DNA of 64,000 nt from Nostoc cf. commune SO-36 (GTDB lineage Bacteria; Cyanobacteriota; Cyanobacteriia; Cyanobacteriales; Nostocaceae). Every line of letters begins with the position of its first letter. Positions within the stretch are counted from its first letter, which is position 1. Shown in pieces: positions 1 to 9,854 of the stretch. The translations under genes and the position numbers were made by a program. The stretch is from contig NZ_AP025732.1 in assembly GCF_023734775.1 (NCBI RefSeq), positions 558,001-622,000 on the forward strand. Reading direction: 5' to 3'. The notes beneath the pieces are model-generated. The model was not told where the DNA came from. It worked only from the letters and a program-made list of their open reading frames with translations, and searched no databases.

Positions 1-951
1 GGCTCTTAAAGTATTACAGACACCAGCAGGATGCAGCTTATAAAAACGACTAATTTTTTCTCTCTCACCTTGTTGAGTATCCTGAAAACGTTTAATAGTT
101 TCCGCCGAATGTTTTGTTCTTAAACTTGAAGAAAGTATTCGCAAATCATCTTCTCGTTTGTAAGAATAATCATCATCTAGACGTTTGATACCACGAAGTA
201 CAAGAGCATATTTACTAGGCTTTCCATATTCTGCTACAACCCAATCGCTTGTTAGTAACTCAGGATATTTTTCTATTTCAGGTAAATCTATAATTGCATC
301 CGATACTGTAGGACTCAATGGAATATCCGAGATTTTTTTAGAAGTTAAGTTATTTATTAGCGCCTGTTTAGTAATCGGCTGAGGGTATTTTGGTAATTCT
401 ACATCTTCCCTTGCACCTATAAGAAATAATCTCTCACGGGACTGTGGTACTCCATAACTGGCAGCGTTGAGAATTTGGTAATTCTCTTCTACTTTATAGC
501 CATTAATTCTAAATTCGCTAATCAAGCTTTGAAGGATTTGTTTATGTTTACCAACTGTGATCCCCCGAACATTTTCCATCACAAAAAATTTCGGTTTTAA
601 CTCAAAAACCAGCCGATGAAAGTGAAAAACCAAAGAGTTTCGTGGATCGTCAACAGCCCTCTTACCAATTAGGGAAAATCCTTGACATGGCGAGCCACAA
701 ATTACTACATCAATTTCGCGATCGCCAATTTCAGACCGATTCCTAATTTCTTCCCCCGTTGTATCCACAACACTTTTACATAACACTGAGCAATAAGGGA
801 AGTTAAACTCATGTGTTGCACAGTGTATAGGGTCGATTTCTACAGACGCTAGCACATCAAAACCAGCTTGCTCAAAGCCAAGAGTCATACCGCCCGCGCC
901 AGCAAATAAGTCAACTGCGATCGCTCTTTGTTTTTTCATCTCATAAGCCAT
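1..951 (-). CDS. DNA (cytosine-5-)-methyltransferase, 3' end outside window
   Basis: Transfers a methyl group from SAM to C5 of cytosine in a short DNA target. Read from the ATG at 951 (an in-frame ATG at 939 is an alternative) the frame stays open for 317 codons to the left edge. Family motifs appear in order: DLFAGAGG (motif I, SAM binding, about residues 14-21), SPCQGFS with catalytic Cys about residue 89 (motif IV), ENVRG (motif VI), QSRERLFLIG (motif VIII) and, close to the edge, a NTLRA-like motif IX start. The final motif (X) lies outside. No restriction endonuclease gene is visible on the window side, so it may be a solitary methylase or part of a system further left. The recognition sequence cannot be read from this. 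Confidence 0.93.
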   Translation of the reverse strand, partial: MAYEMKKQRAIAVDLFAGAGGMTLGFEQAGFDVLASVEIDPIHCATHEFNFPYCSVLCKSVVDTTGEEIRNRSEIGDREIDVVICGSPCQGFSLIGKRAVDDPRNSLVFHFHRLVFELKPKFFVMENVRGITVGKHKQILQSLISEFRINGYKVEENYQILNAASYGVPQSRERLFLIGAREDVELPKYPQPITKQALINNLTSKKISDIPLSPTVSDAIIDLPEIEKYPELLTSDWVVAEYGKPSKYALVLRGIKRLDDDYSYKREDDLRILSSSLRTKHSAETIKRFQDTQQGEREKISRFYKLHPAGVCNTLRA

Positions 952-1026
952 GACACCTGTAAAGGGGTTAGGTATTGAATATTGCGTTAAATATTAAATA
1001 TACAAAATTTCCCCAGCCCCCAGATT

Positions 1027-2196
1027 TTAATCCCCAGTGCCTGATCGCATTTGTAAAATTTCTTGAGCAGCGCGATCACACACTCCAACTTCTCCCAAAC
1101 TTCGCCGCATTTCCTCATAATCTAGCAAAGTTTGCTCTCTACGATGGGGATTGACTAGCAGTTCCATCGCTGCTTGGATAATATTCTCTGGTGTGGCTTG
1201 TTCTTGTAAAAATTCTGGCACAATCAGCTTCATCACTACTAAATTAGGTGGCGATGCAAAGGTTATAGAACCTTTGAGGATTTTACGAGCTATCCAAGCA
1301 GTCAGGGAACTTAGGCGGTAAACTACAACTTGCGGCACTTTGAACAGAGCAAGTTCTAAATTGACAGTACCAGATTTACTAATGGCTAAATCAGCCGCAG
1401 CAAAAACTTCCATTTGTTGACCTGATATAACTGTCGCCCGTAAACCGTAACGCTCAATAGCCTCTTCAATTGGCTGTCTATAGACTTCCAGCGACAGGGG
1501 AATCCAGAAACGAACTTCAGGTAATTTAGCTTGAATAGTTTGAGCAGCTTGAAAAATAATTGGTAAAAGATATTTTAGTTCTTGGCGACGAGAGGCGGGG
1601 AGCAGTGCGATCGCAATTTCTTCTGGTGCAATGCCCAGTGTTGCACGGGCTGCTTGGCGACTAGGAGCGTCTTGCATTCGGTCAACTAAAGGATGCCCTA
1701 CCCAAGTAACTTTTGCCCCTCTCTCGAGAAAGTAACGGGCTTCTTGTGGGAAAATTGCCAACAGCTTATCTGTAAAACCGACAATCCGGTTAGTTCTACG
1801 CAAACTTATTGACCAAGCCCACTCTTGGGGAGCGATGTAATATACCACAGGCACATCTGGTAACTGCCGTTTCATATAAGTCCCAATTTCCAGATTGGGA
1901 GTCATGTAATCGATCAGCACCACTAAATCTGGTGGATTTTCTTTTAGCGAAGCGATCGCTTGACGTTGCACTTGGAGAGTCGGTAAAACATAAGGTAGCC
2001 CTTCTAGAATACCCATCGAGCCAATACTACTGGTATTTCCCAGCAGAATGGCCCCAGCCTCGGCCATTTTTTCGCCACCTAGTGCCACAATCTCTAATTC
2101 CAACCCAATCGCCACAGCTTGACGCTTCAGCGCTGTAATTAGCAGCGATCCTTGTAAATCGCCAGATACTTCGCCAGTGCTGATAAATATCCGCAT
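1027..2196 (-). CDS. lpxB: Lipid-A-disaccharide synthase LpxB
   Basis: Glycosyltransferase family 19 enzyme that joins UDP-2,3-diacylglucosamine and lipid X to form the lipid A disaccharide at the cytoplasmic face of the inner membrane. The protein has 389 residues, usual for the family. It opens with the signature STGEVSGDLQG at residues 6-16 and keeps the C-terminal nucleotide-binding half (SKSGTVNLELAL, followed by the PQVVVYR segment). It is the last gene of the minus-strand run omp85-lpxC-fabZ-lpxA-lpxB, 112 bp after lpxA. That gap holds an AGTTAGGAGT-type tandem repeat. Cyanobacterial lipid A is simpler than that of enterobacteria, but these early steps are shared. Confidence 0.96.
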   Translation of the reverse strand: MRIFISTGEVSGDLQGSLLITALKRQAVAIGLELEIVALGGEKMAEAGAILLGNTSSIGSMGILEGLPYVLPTLQVQRQAIASLKENPPDLVVLIDYMTPNLEIGTYMKRQLPDVPVVYYIAPQEWAWSISLRRTNRIVGFTDKLLAIFPQEARYFLERGAKVTWVGHPLVDRMQDAPSRQAARATLGIAPEEIAIALLPASRRQELKYLLPIIFQAAQTIQAKLPEVRFWIPLSLEVYRQPIEEAIERYGLRATVISGQQMEVFAAADLAISKSGTVNLELALFKVPQVVVYRLSSLTAWIARKILKGSITFASPPNLVVMKLIVPEFLQEQATPENIIQAAMELLVNPHRREQTLLDYEEMRRSLGEVGVCDRAAQEILQMRSGTGD

Positions 2197-2308
2197 TTGA
2201 TAATTGGAGTGAATAGTTAGTAGTTAGCCAATAAATAGTTAGGAGTGAGGAGTTAGGAGTGAAGATTTAAAAATTTAAGCCATCAACTCATAACTCCTAA
2301 CTTATAAT

Positions 2309-3127
2309 TCACGATTCATCACTAACGCCTTTTTTGCCTTTACCAGGAATCAAGCCACGTCTTCCAGGCATTTGGGAAAGTAGCAGAAAACGGCGTAAAT
2401 GCTGCAACTGTTCGCTATCCCCTAACAATTCCAACTTTTCCAAAGCATCCTTAAAGGACAAATCAGAACGGTAGAGAATGCGGAAAGCTTTTTTCAGTAT
2501 TTGCAAATCTGCTGAATCCATACCAGACCGTTTGAGTCCCACAATATTCAGAGTTCGCACCCGCGCGGGATTTCCCTCCACCAGCATATATGGGGCCACA
2601 TCCCGGTCAATACGTGCCATGCCTCCCACCATTGCGTGTCTACCAATACGTACAAATTGATGGACACCTAAAACCCCACTCAGCCTAGCGCGTGACTCTA
2701 TATGGACATGACCAGCTAACGCCACAGAGTTAGCAATCACTACCTGGTCTTCAATCACGCAGTTATGAGCCACATGGACATAAGCCATCAACAGATTGCC
2801 GTCACCAATTACCGTCGCTTCACCAGCACCGGTAGCGCGGTTAATCGTAACGTACTCACGAATTAAGTTGTTATCACCAATTTTGACCCAGGTTGGTTCT
2901 CCCACAAACTTGAGATCCTGGGGTTCCATGCCGATGGCTGCACCTGTAAAAATCTGATTTTGCGCCCCAATTTCACAAGGCCCCTCTAGCACTGCATGAG
3001 CGCCGATTATTGTTTCGGGGCCCACTTTGACATGCGCTCCAATCACAGCATAGGCACCGACTTGCACTGTATGGTGAAGTTCCGATTTCGGATGAATTAC
3101 AGCAGTTGGATGAATTAGCGTTTTCAA
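2309..3127 (-). CDS. lpxA: UDP-N-acetylglucosamine acyltransferase LpxA
   Basis: Catalyses the first step of lipid A synthesis, moving a 3-hydroxyacyl chain from ACP to O3 of UDP-GlcNAc. The body is a left-handed beta-helix of hexapeptide repeats (VIGAHVKVG, TIIGAHAVL and others, residues about 5-190) with the catalytic His in the AHN segment, and a helical C-terminus. The frame is open back to an ATG at 3241, but those first 38 residues do not look like LpxA. I prefer the TTG at 3127 (first residues M-K-T-L-I-H-P-T-A-V), because a GGAG lies 8 bases upstream and this gives 272 residues, normal for the family. Neighbours fabZ and lpxC supply the same pathway. Confidence 0.94.
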   Translation of the reverse strand: MKTLIHPTAVIHPKSELHHTVQVGAYAVIGAHVKVGPETIIGAHAVLEGPCEIGAQNQIFTGAAIGMEPQDLKFVGEPTWVKIGDNNLIREYVTINRATGAGEATVIGDGNLLMAYVHVAHNCVIEDQVVIANSVALAGHVHIESRARLSGVLGVHQFVRIGRHAMVGGMARIDRDVAPYMLVEGNPARVRTLNIVGLKRSGMDSADLQILKKAFRILYRSDLSFKDALEKLELLGDSEQLQHLRRFLLLSQMPGRRGLIPGKGKKGVSDES

Positions 3128-3437
3128 GGGTGAATCTCCAGAACTGTCTTGATAAGCCAATGCCGGGCCGAGTTTCTGAGGCAGCGCGTTACTCTGGTTA
3201 AGAGAGTTATACTGACTACCGTCCATCGAGGCGGCTGGCATTGTTGAGCGTGAAGTATTTCAGTGAACGAAAGTGTCGGGCAAAGCAAGTTAAATGTGTT
3301 TGTGAGTGCGTCTCGTACAGAGGGTGTCGAAAATCAAGAAATTATTAAATGCTGTTGTGGATTTTTTTTACTGTTATCCTTTTTCGGGATTCAGTAGAGG
3401 CATTTCACGGCTATGCCCATACCACGAAAGCAAACTT

Positions 3438-3968
3438 TTAGTTAACTAGAGAAAACATTAATTCCCCTTCACAAGCAAGTTGACCGTCAACTTCGGCACG
3501 ACTTTGCATCTTACCGAAACGACGTTGTTTTACCCATAACAGTTCCACCGTCATGACTAGTTGATCCCCCGGTACAACCTGGCGGCGAAAGCGAACTTTA
3601 TCGATACCAGCAAAGACAAAGAGTCCGCCTTCTACCGATGACATTTGAGTTAGGACAATGCCCCCAACTTGTGCCATTGCTTCAACAATTAGCACTCCTG
3701 GCATCAGTGGGCGTTCAGGGAAATGTCCTTGAAAATGGGGTTCGTTGATAGTAACATTTTTAACGCCAACAGCTTTTTTACCTGGAACGTAGTCAATGAT
3801 TTTGTCTACAAGTAAAAATGGGTAGCGGTGGGGTAACAATTTCTGAATTTCTTCAGATGTGAAAGTTGTTTTAATTTCAGAACTGATTGTAGTTTCATTT
3901 ATAGCCTGTGGTTCGGTAGATGTAGGTGTAGTCGTATCGATTGTATTCACTTCAGTGAGGATTGACAT
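3438..3968 (-). CDS. fabZ: 3-hydroxyacyl-ACP dehydratase FabZ
   Basis: Dehydrates 3-hydroxyacyl-ACP during fatty-acid elongation and so competes with LpxA for the same substrate, which explains its place beside lpxA and lpxC. The hot-dog fold is recognisable from [11 protein letters not shown] and from [12 protein letters not shown] with EAMAQ, which hold the catalytic His and Glu. The frame is open to an ATG at 4034 (198 residues). The ATG at 3968 gives 176 residues beginning MSILTEVNT, closer to the usual length. Neither start has a good ribosome binding site. The 30-40 residues before the catalytic domain are Thr-rich and probably disordered. Confidence 0.93.
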   Translation of the reverse strand: MSILTEVNTIDTTTPTSTEPQAINETTISSEIKTTFTSEEIQKLLPHRYPFLLVDKIIDYVPGKKAVGVKNVTINEPHFQGHFPERPLMPGVLIVEAMAQVGGIVLTQMSSVEGGLFVFAGIDKVRFRRQVVPGDQLVMTVELLWVKQRRFGKMQSRAEVDGQLACEGELMFSLVN

Positions 3969-4067
3969 TGGCCGTATAGTTGATTTTTCATCTGAAAGTT
4001 GAGTAGGCAAGCGTATATCAAAAGCCTTAATCATCGTGGATTATAGACTTGAGAAGCAATCCCGAAT

Positions 4068-4916
4068 CTAAAATCCCCAATCTAAAATTTTTTGAGCCAG
4101 TTGAATGTGTAAATTATGACTGGCTTTATACGCTAAAAAATGAGCGATCGGAAAAGTTCCTAGTAAACTCAAATCTCCTACTAAATCCAAGATTTTATGA
4201 CGGACTGGCTCATTTGCAAATCTCAATGGTGGATTTAGCCAGCCTTCTGGGCCACAAACGAGTGCATTATCTAAACTGCCACCTTTAATTAACCCTGTTT
4301 TTTGTAAGTGTTCAATTTGATGCAGTAACCCAAAAGTACGCGCCGGAGCAATTTCCGCAGCAAAGCTAGCAGAAGTTGTTCCTTGTTCTGCGGTTAGTGA
4401 CCAACTATGCCATTGATTACCAATGGCGGGTAGGTCAAAATCAATACCGTAACTAAAGCGGGTTTCTGGTGCTGGGAGGGCAGATACAAAGGCATCTCCT
4501 TGATAGACCGATATTGGTTCTGTAACAACCAAGGGAACTTGGTTATTAACGGGTTGTGATACTAAGCCAACTTGGGCAATGTTAGCTGTCCACACACTTG
4601 CTGAACCATCTAAAAGTGGTAGTTCAGGGCCGTCAATTTCAATACGGGCATTATCCACACCCATACCCGAAAGGGCTGCCAACAAATGCTCTACCGTGCG
4701 AACCGATACCTCACCCTTACCCAACTGAGTTGAGAGAACAGTGTGACTAACTGCCGCAACTTGGGCTGGAATTATCGGTAAATCCGGTAAATCTACCCGC
4801 ACAAAGTAGCGTCCACTTCCCGCCTCGGCTGGTAGTATCCGCACCTGAGTACTCACACCGCTATGCAATCCCACCCCTATTTGGGTGATTTCGGCTGCTA
4901 GAGTGTGTTGTTGCAT
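4068..4916 (-). CDS. lpxC: UDP-3-O-acyl-N-acetylglucosamine deacetylase LpxC
   Basis: Zinc amidase that removes the N-acetyl group of UDP-3-O-acyl-GlcNAc, the committed step of lipid A synthesis. The 282-residue protein carries the two-domain LpxC fold. The first zinc His is in [10 protein letters not shown] (about residue 77). [10 protein letters not shown], then [10 protein letters not shown] (second His and the Asp ligand) and a final SHNLH with the catalytic His follow near the C-terminus. It lies 99 bp upstream of fabZ's preferred start on the same strand and 204 bp after omp85. In enterobacteria LpxC is controlled by FtsH proteolysis of its tail; nothing here speaks to that. Confidence 0.95.
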   Translation of the reverse strand: MQQHTLAAEITQIGVGLHSGVSTQVRILPAEAGSGRYFVRVDLPDLPIIPAQVAAVSHTVLSTQLGKGEVSVRTVEHLLAALSGMGVDNARIEIDGPELPLLDGSASVWTANIAQVGLVSQPVNNQVPLVVTEPISVYQGDAFVSALPAPETRFSYGIDFDLPAIGNQWHSWSLTAEQGTTSASFAAEIAPARTFGLLHQIEHLQKTGLIKGGSLDNALVCGPEGWLNPPLRFANEPVRHKILDLVGDLSLLGTFPIAHFLAYKASHNLHIQLAQKILDWGF

Positions 4917-5120
4917 AGCCGAAAAGTCAATATATTTCCTTTAGTATTGTTCATTGTCTGTTTTGGTAAAGTCCCTGATATTCCCCTAAAAATGTCATTA
5001 ATCCCTTTATCGGAACAGTATTGAGGTAAATGTAAAAATTAGCAAGCTAATCCAGCAAAGTTAATTGTCCTTTGTCCTTTGTGATTCACTAATGACCAAT
5101 GACCAATAACTAATGACAAA

Positions 5121-7652
5121 TTAAAACCTTTCGCCAATACCGAAATTAATCCGACTATCACCGTCATCGTTGATACCGTAGTCAATGCGAATTGGCCCCA
5201 GTGGAGACTGGACGCGAACGCCAAGACCATAACCATAACCGCTACCATTTTTGTTCAACACTTCAGCCGCCCTAGTGCTAGTTCCCAGGTCACTGCCGAG
5301 ATCAAAAAATAGTGCGCCGCTAACTACTGAAAAAACTGGAAACCGATACTCAACTGATGCTTGCACATAAGAGCGCCCACTAGCTAATGCTCCTTCTTCA
5401 TAACCCCGGACGGAATTGCTACCGCCAATGGTAAAGGCTTCGTAGGGGGGCAAGTCGCCAAGGACGGTTCCTCCTTGGAGGTTAAATGCTAGGGTTTGTG
5501 GCCCTTTGCTAAGGCTAATCAGCTTGATGGGTAAATATTGACTGTAGCTACCCCGTAATCTGGTAAGAAAAATGTTGCCTAGTCCGATGGGAACTGACTG
5601 ATCAACCCCAAAACGCAGATAAGAACCGCTAGTGGGTTGCAACGGGTTATTACGGAGATCGCGCTGTAGACCGACTTGCAATAGTAGTAAATCGTCTTGC
5701 CCTCCTGGAGATTCGGTCAGTGGAATTGTGATTGGTTGACCGTTGCTGGTAGGGTTTCCATTTTCGTCGATGGGAATTCCATCATCATTGAATAGCCCCC
5801 CTGTTGGTCTAAGATTGCCATCAGCATCACGGGCAGAAACTCGTTGATACTGTATACCTGCTGAAGCAGTCCAGACGGAACTTTTGTAAGGATTAGCTGA
5901 TAGAGGACGGGTGAAGGTGACACCACCACCTAGCCGGAGAATGCGGGGGCGATCCTGAGAATCTTCAATCGTGACGTTGTTTTGATCAAACGTCCTAATA
6001 TCTTGATCTTTACCATCAAAAATTAACGAAATCGAACTGCGGCGGAAAAGATTGGTTGTGTAGGAAGTCCGATAAGGATCTCCGGCAATCCAGGGGTCTG
6101 TAAACCGCACATCAAATAGCAGTTCCCTTTCTCCCACCTGCACTTCTGCTCCCAGTTTTTGGTTTCTACCGTTCAGGTTTTGCTGTTGATAGCTTACTGT
6201 TCCAAAAAGTCCGCTAGCAGAACTAATACCTGCCCCAGCCGCAATCGAACCACTACTGCGTTCAGCTACATTCACGACTACATCCACCTTGCTGGGGTCA
6301 GTACCAGGGTCAAGGGAGACATTCACATCTTCAAACAGTCCTAGTCCATACACTCGCTGTAAGTCTCTTTGCACTGTGTTGCGATTGAATACTTGTCCTG
6401 GCTTTAACTCCACTTCTCGCGTAATGATGTAATCTTGTGTCCGTCCCCGAATTGGTTGTCCCTTCTCGTCTGTCTCCTGACCATCTTTATTGCGGAACCG
6501 GACTCTAATGTTTTCTACTACCCCTTCTGCTACTTGCAAGCTAACAACTCCGTTTTCGGAGACTTGGGGCGCTCCAATCACGTTGGCTAGTACGTAACCT
6601 TGGTCTTGATACCGCTTGTTTAACTGCTTGATGCCTTCTTGCAAGTCACGCAAGTTTAGAATCTTACCATACTGCTCCTTAAATACTTCATCTACAGTAT
6701 TAGCTGGGAGTACAGAAGCAACACCAGTGCCAGGGTTGGCTTGCACTTCTACCTTGCTTAAAACAGGGTTAGGCTGCACAACAAAGCTGACTCGCACTCC
6801 CAAGGGGGTATCTTCTGGCGATGCTTGGACGTTGGAGAAAAAGCCAGTACCAAAGATGGCGTTAATATCTTCTTGGAGTTGACTGCGGGTTGTGGTTTGT
6901 CCTGGTTGGGTACGAATTACTCTGTAAACTTGGGCTTCTAGTTCTGGTGTTAGTTGCCCAGCTTGTGATCTAATTACTACTTCCGACACCAATACCCGGG
7001 GATCATTGGCTTCAGGGGCTGCGCTGGGTTGAGTATCTCCCGGAGTTGTTGTCGGCGGGTTAACATTCTGCGGACTGGGAGTAGCGCCTGGGACTGGGGC
7101 AGGTGTTCTTTGTTGACTATCTGGGAATGGAACGTCTGGAGCGGCTGATGGTTCTGGAGTTGTGGGTAATAGAGGTTCCGTTGTCGATGGCTCGACATTT
7201 TGTGGGGCTGGAGTAGTCTCAGGAGTAGTCTCAGGAGTAAATTGTTGAATTTCTGGCGGTGGAATGTCTGGAGCGGGAGACGGCTGTTGAGTAGGGCTAG
7301 GATTGATTGGGGGCGTTTGTGCAGTTTTTGGCGTTGTGGAGGTTGGTACTACTACCTCTGGAGTCGTGGCGTAGCCCGCCGCAGGCATCGCTGCTGGATT
7401 GGCAGGGTAAATTGCAACAACACGGGATTGCAGACGCTCCGCTTCTATAACCTTTGTGGGTTTAGCTGGAGATTCTAGACTTTTACTAGAGTTAGCTTGA
7501 TCAGTATCCTTTTCTGGCTGCTGATTTGTTTCTAATGTCAAAACTTCTGTTGTCTGTTTTGAACTGTTGGCGGTTTCTGCATTCGCACTCAATGAGCCGC
7601 CCAAAGGCGCTGCAATTGCTATTGCTGCCAGCAATACGGGAGATAAACGCAT
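5121..7652 (-). CDS. Omp85/BamA family outer-membrane insertase
   Basis: Outer-membrane beta-barrel protein that inserts other barrel proteins; a relative of chloroplast Toc75. The 843 residues comprise a signal peptide (about 1-25), a long Pro/Thr/Ser-rich spacer (about 105-215), three POTRA domains (about 217-300, 300-378 and 378-463) and a 16-strand-type barrel from about 465. The barrel contains the loop-6 motif VRGY and ends in an aromatic C-terminal residue (…GIGERF). The spacer before the first POTRA domain is typical of cyanobacterial forms. It sits upstream of lpxC in the minus-strand envelope run, so barrel assembly and lipid A synthesis may share expression. A CAAAG/TGACCAAT-type short tandem repeat occupies the gap to lpxC. 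Confidence 0.95.
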   Translation of the reverse strand: MRLSPVLLAAIAIAAPLGGSLSANAETANSSKQTTEVLTLETNQQPEKDTDQANSSKSLESPAKPTKVIEAERLQSRVVAIYPANPAAMPAAGYATTPEVVVPTSTTPKTAQTPPINPSPTQQPSPAPDIPPPEIQQFTPETTPETTPAPQNVEPSTTEPLLPTTPEPSAAPDVPFPDSQQRTPAPVPGATPSPQNVNPPTTTPGDTQPSAAPEANDPRVLVSEVVIRSQAGQLTPELEAQVYRVIRTQPGQTTTRSQLQEDINAIFGTGFFSNVQASPEDTPLGVRVSFVVQPNPVLSKVEVQANPGTGVASVLPANTVDEVFKEQYGKILNLRDLQEGIKQLNKRYQDQGYVLANVIGAPQVSENGVVSLQVAEGVVENIRVRFRNKDGQETDEKGQPIRGRTQDYIITREVELKPGQVFNRNTVQRDLQRVYGLGLFEDVNVSLDPGTDPSKVDVVVNVAERSSGSIAAGAGISSASGLFGTVSYQQQNLNGRNQKLGAEVQVGERELLFDVRFTDPWIAGDPYRTSYTTNLFRRSSISLIFDGKDQDIRTFDQNNVTIEDSQDRPRILRLGGGVTFTRPLSANPYKSSVWTASAGIQYQRVSARDADGNLRPTGGLFNDDGIPIDENGNPTSNGQPITIPLTESPGGQDDLLLLQVGLQRDLRNNPLQPTSGSYLRFGVDQSVPIGLGNIFLTRLRGSYSQYLPIKLISLSKGPQTLAFNLQGGTVLGDLPPYEAFTIGGSNSVRGYEEGALASGRSYVQASVEYRFPVFSVVSGALFFDLGSDLGTSTRAAEVLNKNGSGYGYGLGVRVQSPLGPIRIDYGINDDGDSRINFGIGERF

Positions 7653-7786
7653 TTTACTTATGATTCCTCTTCACGACCACACACACACCATCACAAATTA
7701 GTCATTTGTCATTATTTATTGCCTATCAATTACAAAAGATAACTGACAAAGGACAATCCACACGAGTTTAATTGATTTTTACCCAC

Positions 7787-8524
7787 TTAACTATTACTCT
7801 CTACTGCTTTTAGCACTCTTTGTAAAACCTCCTGGTAGGCATCCTCTACATTTCCTAAGTCTCGGCGAAAGCGGTCTTTGTCCATTACCCGACGGTTTGA
7901 GTCCTTTTCTGCGGTATCCCACAAACGGCAGGTGTCGGGGCTAATTTCGTCTGCCAAGAGCAACTGCTGTTGTGAGTCCAAACCAAACTCTAGCTTGAAG
8001 TCTACTAGGGTAATGCCGCACTGTAGCCAAAAGTTATTGAGAAATTCGTTGATTTGCAATGCAAGATGTGTAATTGCATCCACTTGTTCCGCAGTAGCTA
8101 GTTCCAGCAGGTACAGGCGATCGCGTGTCAACAAAGGATCTCCTAACTGATCGTTTTTGTAATAAAACTCAACTAAAGGCTGTTTTAGAATTGTACCCAC
8201 TGGTAATCCTGTTTGCTGACACAAACTGCCAGCAGCAATATTTCTGATAACCACTTCTAAGGGTAAAATCTTTACCGCCCTCACCCGCATCTGATTCGGG
8301 GTAGGGCTGTCGATAAAGTGAGTTTTTATACCATGAGCTTCTAGCTGCTTAAAAAGCTGGCTGGAAATGATACAATTGATTTTTCCTTTCCCTTGGATGC
8401 TGCCACGCTTTTGGGCGTTAAACGCCGTGGCATCGTCCTTAAAATCGGCCAACAAGACTTCTGGATCGTCCGTTGTATAAAGAATTTTTGCTTTGCCTTC
8501 GTATAACTTGGTATTAACAGACAT
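7787..8524 (-). CDS. purC: SAICAR synthetase PurC
   Basis: Phosphoribosylaminoimidazole-succinocarboxamide synthase, the purine-pathway ligase that couples CAIR to aspartate using ATP. The 245 residues match the bacterial single-domain form. The sequence starts KLYEGKAKILY (nucleotide-binding strand) and contains VVIRNIAAGSL, the DEISPDTCRLW segment and KDRFRRDLG near the end, all family hallmarks. It is the most upstream gene of the minus-strand block and lies 134 bp before omp85. Whether it is cotranscribed with the envelope genes cannot be told from sequence alone. Confidence 0.96.
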   Translation of the reverse strand: MSVNTKLYEGKAKILYTTDDPEVLLADFKDDATAFNAQKRGSIQGKGKINCIISSQLFKQLEAHGIKTHFIDSPTPNQMRVRAVKILPLEVVIRNIAAGSLCQQTGLPVGTILKQPLVEFYYKNDQLGDPLLTRDRLYLLELATAEQVDAITHLALQINEFLNNFWLQCGITLVDFKLEFGLDSQQQLLLADEISPDTCRLWDTAEKDSNRRVMDKDRFRRDLGNVEDAYQEVLQRVLKAVESNS

Positions 8525-9105
8525 GGTGGCAGGTAAAGTTTTAGGCGATGGACAAAAGTTGTCCTTTGAGGCTTCACCATTTTATCTTTAGTTATTAACT
8601 ATTAGCCATTGGTGATTATTTAAGAGAAAACAGGGGTAGGAGAGGAGAATAACCAATGCCTTCTGATTGTTCATTTCTCAGTAGTCAGCTGCCAAAAATG
8701 CAGAACTTAATCTCTAACTTTTAATAGAAGACAATTGGCGTAGAGATATAGTATGTTTTGCTAAGTAGTTTTACTGACACATTTGTTATTATTCTTGCAG
8801 AGAAGATTTAACTAAGACAGATGAGTATGTTTTAATAGTTTGTAAGTCAGGGTTTCGACTGAAGTTGATTACACTTTAAACTTCATAAATTGAGATCAGA
8901 TAAATTGACAACCAGAAGGAAAATCGAATATTCTCTTTATTTACTTTGGCAAATTATTTTTGTAGCATTTGCGACTAAAGTATTTCCAGCTTTATCCTTT
9001 AGTCTCAAAATTTAAATCAACTAATTCCTGGATCACTCATTAGCAAAGGAGTTGAATGATTTGATTTACCCCAGTCGGACATCAAACAGAAGATGAATTG
9101 AATAA
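8525..9105. other. Intergenic region between divergent purC and a small gene
   Basis: AT-rich divergent promoter region of 581 bp. The only thing of note is a 22-codon frame at 8656-8724 (+) beginning MPSDCSFLSS. It has a very strong GGAGAGGAG ribosome binding site about 7 bases upstream, so it could be a short leader peptide, but nothing supports it beyond that. No hairpin terminator or RNA gene was recognised. Confidence 0.5.
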
Positions 9106-9381
9106 ATGGAAAAAAAAATAGTGAATAAAGATGATTTTCTCTACCCTCGCGGTCGCTACTACGGTCAGGTAAAGCCAGAAAACCTGGTTTTTAATGCAAA
9201 TCTACAAGAATTTGCCCAACGCGTTAGTTATATTTGCAACTTAGAAACAGGTGGAAAACTACCTCCAGATGCAGCTTATGAACAAATAAAGGATTTATGG
9301 AAGCAGTTGAAACGCTCAAAAAAAGAGCTAAGAATCGGCGAAGACCCGTTTCAGGATGACCAGGGAGAGGTTGAAGGTTGA
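9106..9381 (+). CDS. Conserved cyanobacterial small protein (DUF7219-like)
   Basis: Soluble 91-residue protein of unknown role. It starts MEKKIVNKDDFLYPRGRYYG; the FLYPRxRYYG opening followed by NLVFNANLQEFAQRV recalls a small protein family found widely in filamentous cyanobacteria (DUF7219, from memory). The rest is helical and charged, with no signal peptide or membrane segment. It stands alone, divergent from purC and followed by the remains of a cyclase gene on the other strand. The TGAAGGTTGAAGGTTGAA repeat at its stop codon is a short tandem repeat. Confidence 0.75.
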   Translation: MEKKIVNKDDFLYPRGRYYGQVKPENLVFNANLQEFAQRVSYICNLETGGKLPPDAAYEQIKDLWKQLKRSKKELRIGEDPFQDDQGEVEG

Positions 9382-9433
9382 AGGTTGAAAGGGACAAGGG
9401 GAAGAACCATACCCCATGACGAATGCTAAATGA

Positions 9434-9820
9434 CTACTTAGTAAGCATTGTACAAACACCATCTTAGGATTCTGGGGGTAGCGTTTGTTGGTAATTACGC
9501 GCCGATTCTAGGTGGATATCAACAGCTTGGTCTTGGGGTTGGATACATTTGGCGGCTTCAAAACAGGCGATCGCTTGTGAGAAGTTGCGCGATAAATAAG
9601 CCGAGCGTCCAGTATGATAGTGAAATAAAAATTCTTGAGTGTTGGCATCTAGAGGGATGGTGCGATCGCCAATTAACTCGTAGATATTTACAGCCTAGTG
9701 TTTCCCTTTGACTCGAATTTTTTCTAACTGGCGCACCCAAATGCGATCGCTGCAAAGCTGATAAGCAAATTCACTTAGAATTATATCACACCCGTAATCC
9801 TTAGTTACCGCTTGTGACAT
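9434..9820 (-). pseudogene. C-terminal fragment of a class III adenylate/guanylate cyclase
   Basis: One minus-strand frame reads through VTKDYGCDIILSEFAYQL, the end of a class III cyclase domain, then NIYELIGDR, then a tail (YHTGRSAYLSRNFSQAIACF, IQPQDQAVDIHLE) of the kind that closes cyanobacterial CHASE2-type cyclases. The frame is interrupted by in-frame stops after RVKGKH (a TAG where Gln is expected) and after PPES (a TAA where Trp is expected), so it is dead. The matching upstream piece of the same domain lies at 11381-11463, on the far side of the tnpB element. The insertion therefore split this gene, and the rest of its 5' part has since been lost. Confidence 0.8.
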
Positions 9821-9823
9821 ACT

Positions 9824-9854
9824 CCTACACTGACTGAGTACAGTACAGTGTAGG
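9824..9854 (-). repeat. Right-end hairpin of the tnpB element
   Basis: Near-perfect 13-bp stem (CCTACACTG plus ACTG, one bulged base) with a 4-base loop. The tnpB stop codon lies inside it. In characterised TnpB systems the omega RNA covers the 3' end of tnpB and this hairpin region, and the guide is the flanking DNA just outside. Here that would be the cyclase sequence at about 9805-9822. This role is inferred from the family. Confidence 0.7.

Noticed and set aside
8656..8724. 22-codon frame with a strong ribosome binding site upstream of the small gene at 9106
   Set aside because: Too short to support as a gene and without recognisable sequence; noted only in the intergenic entry.
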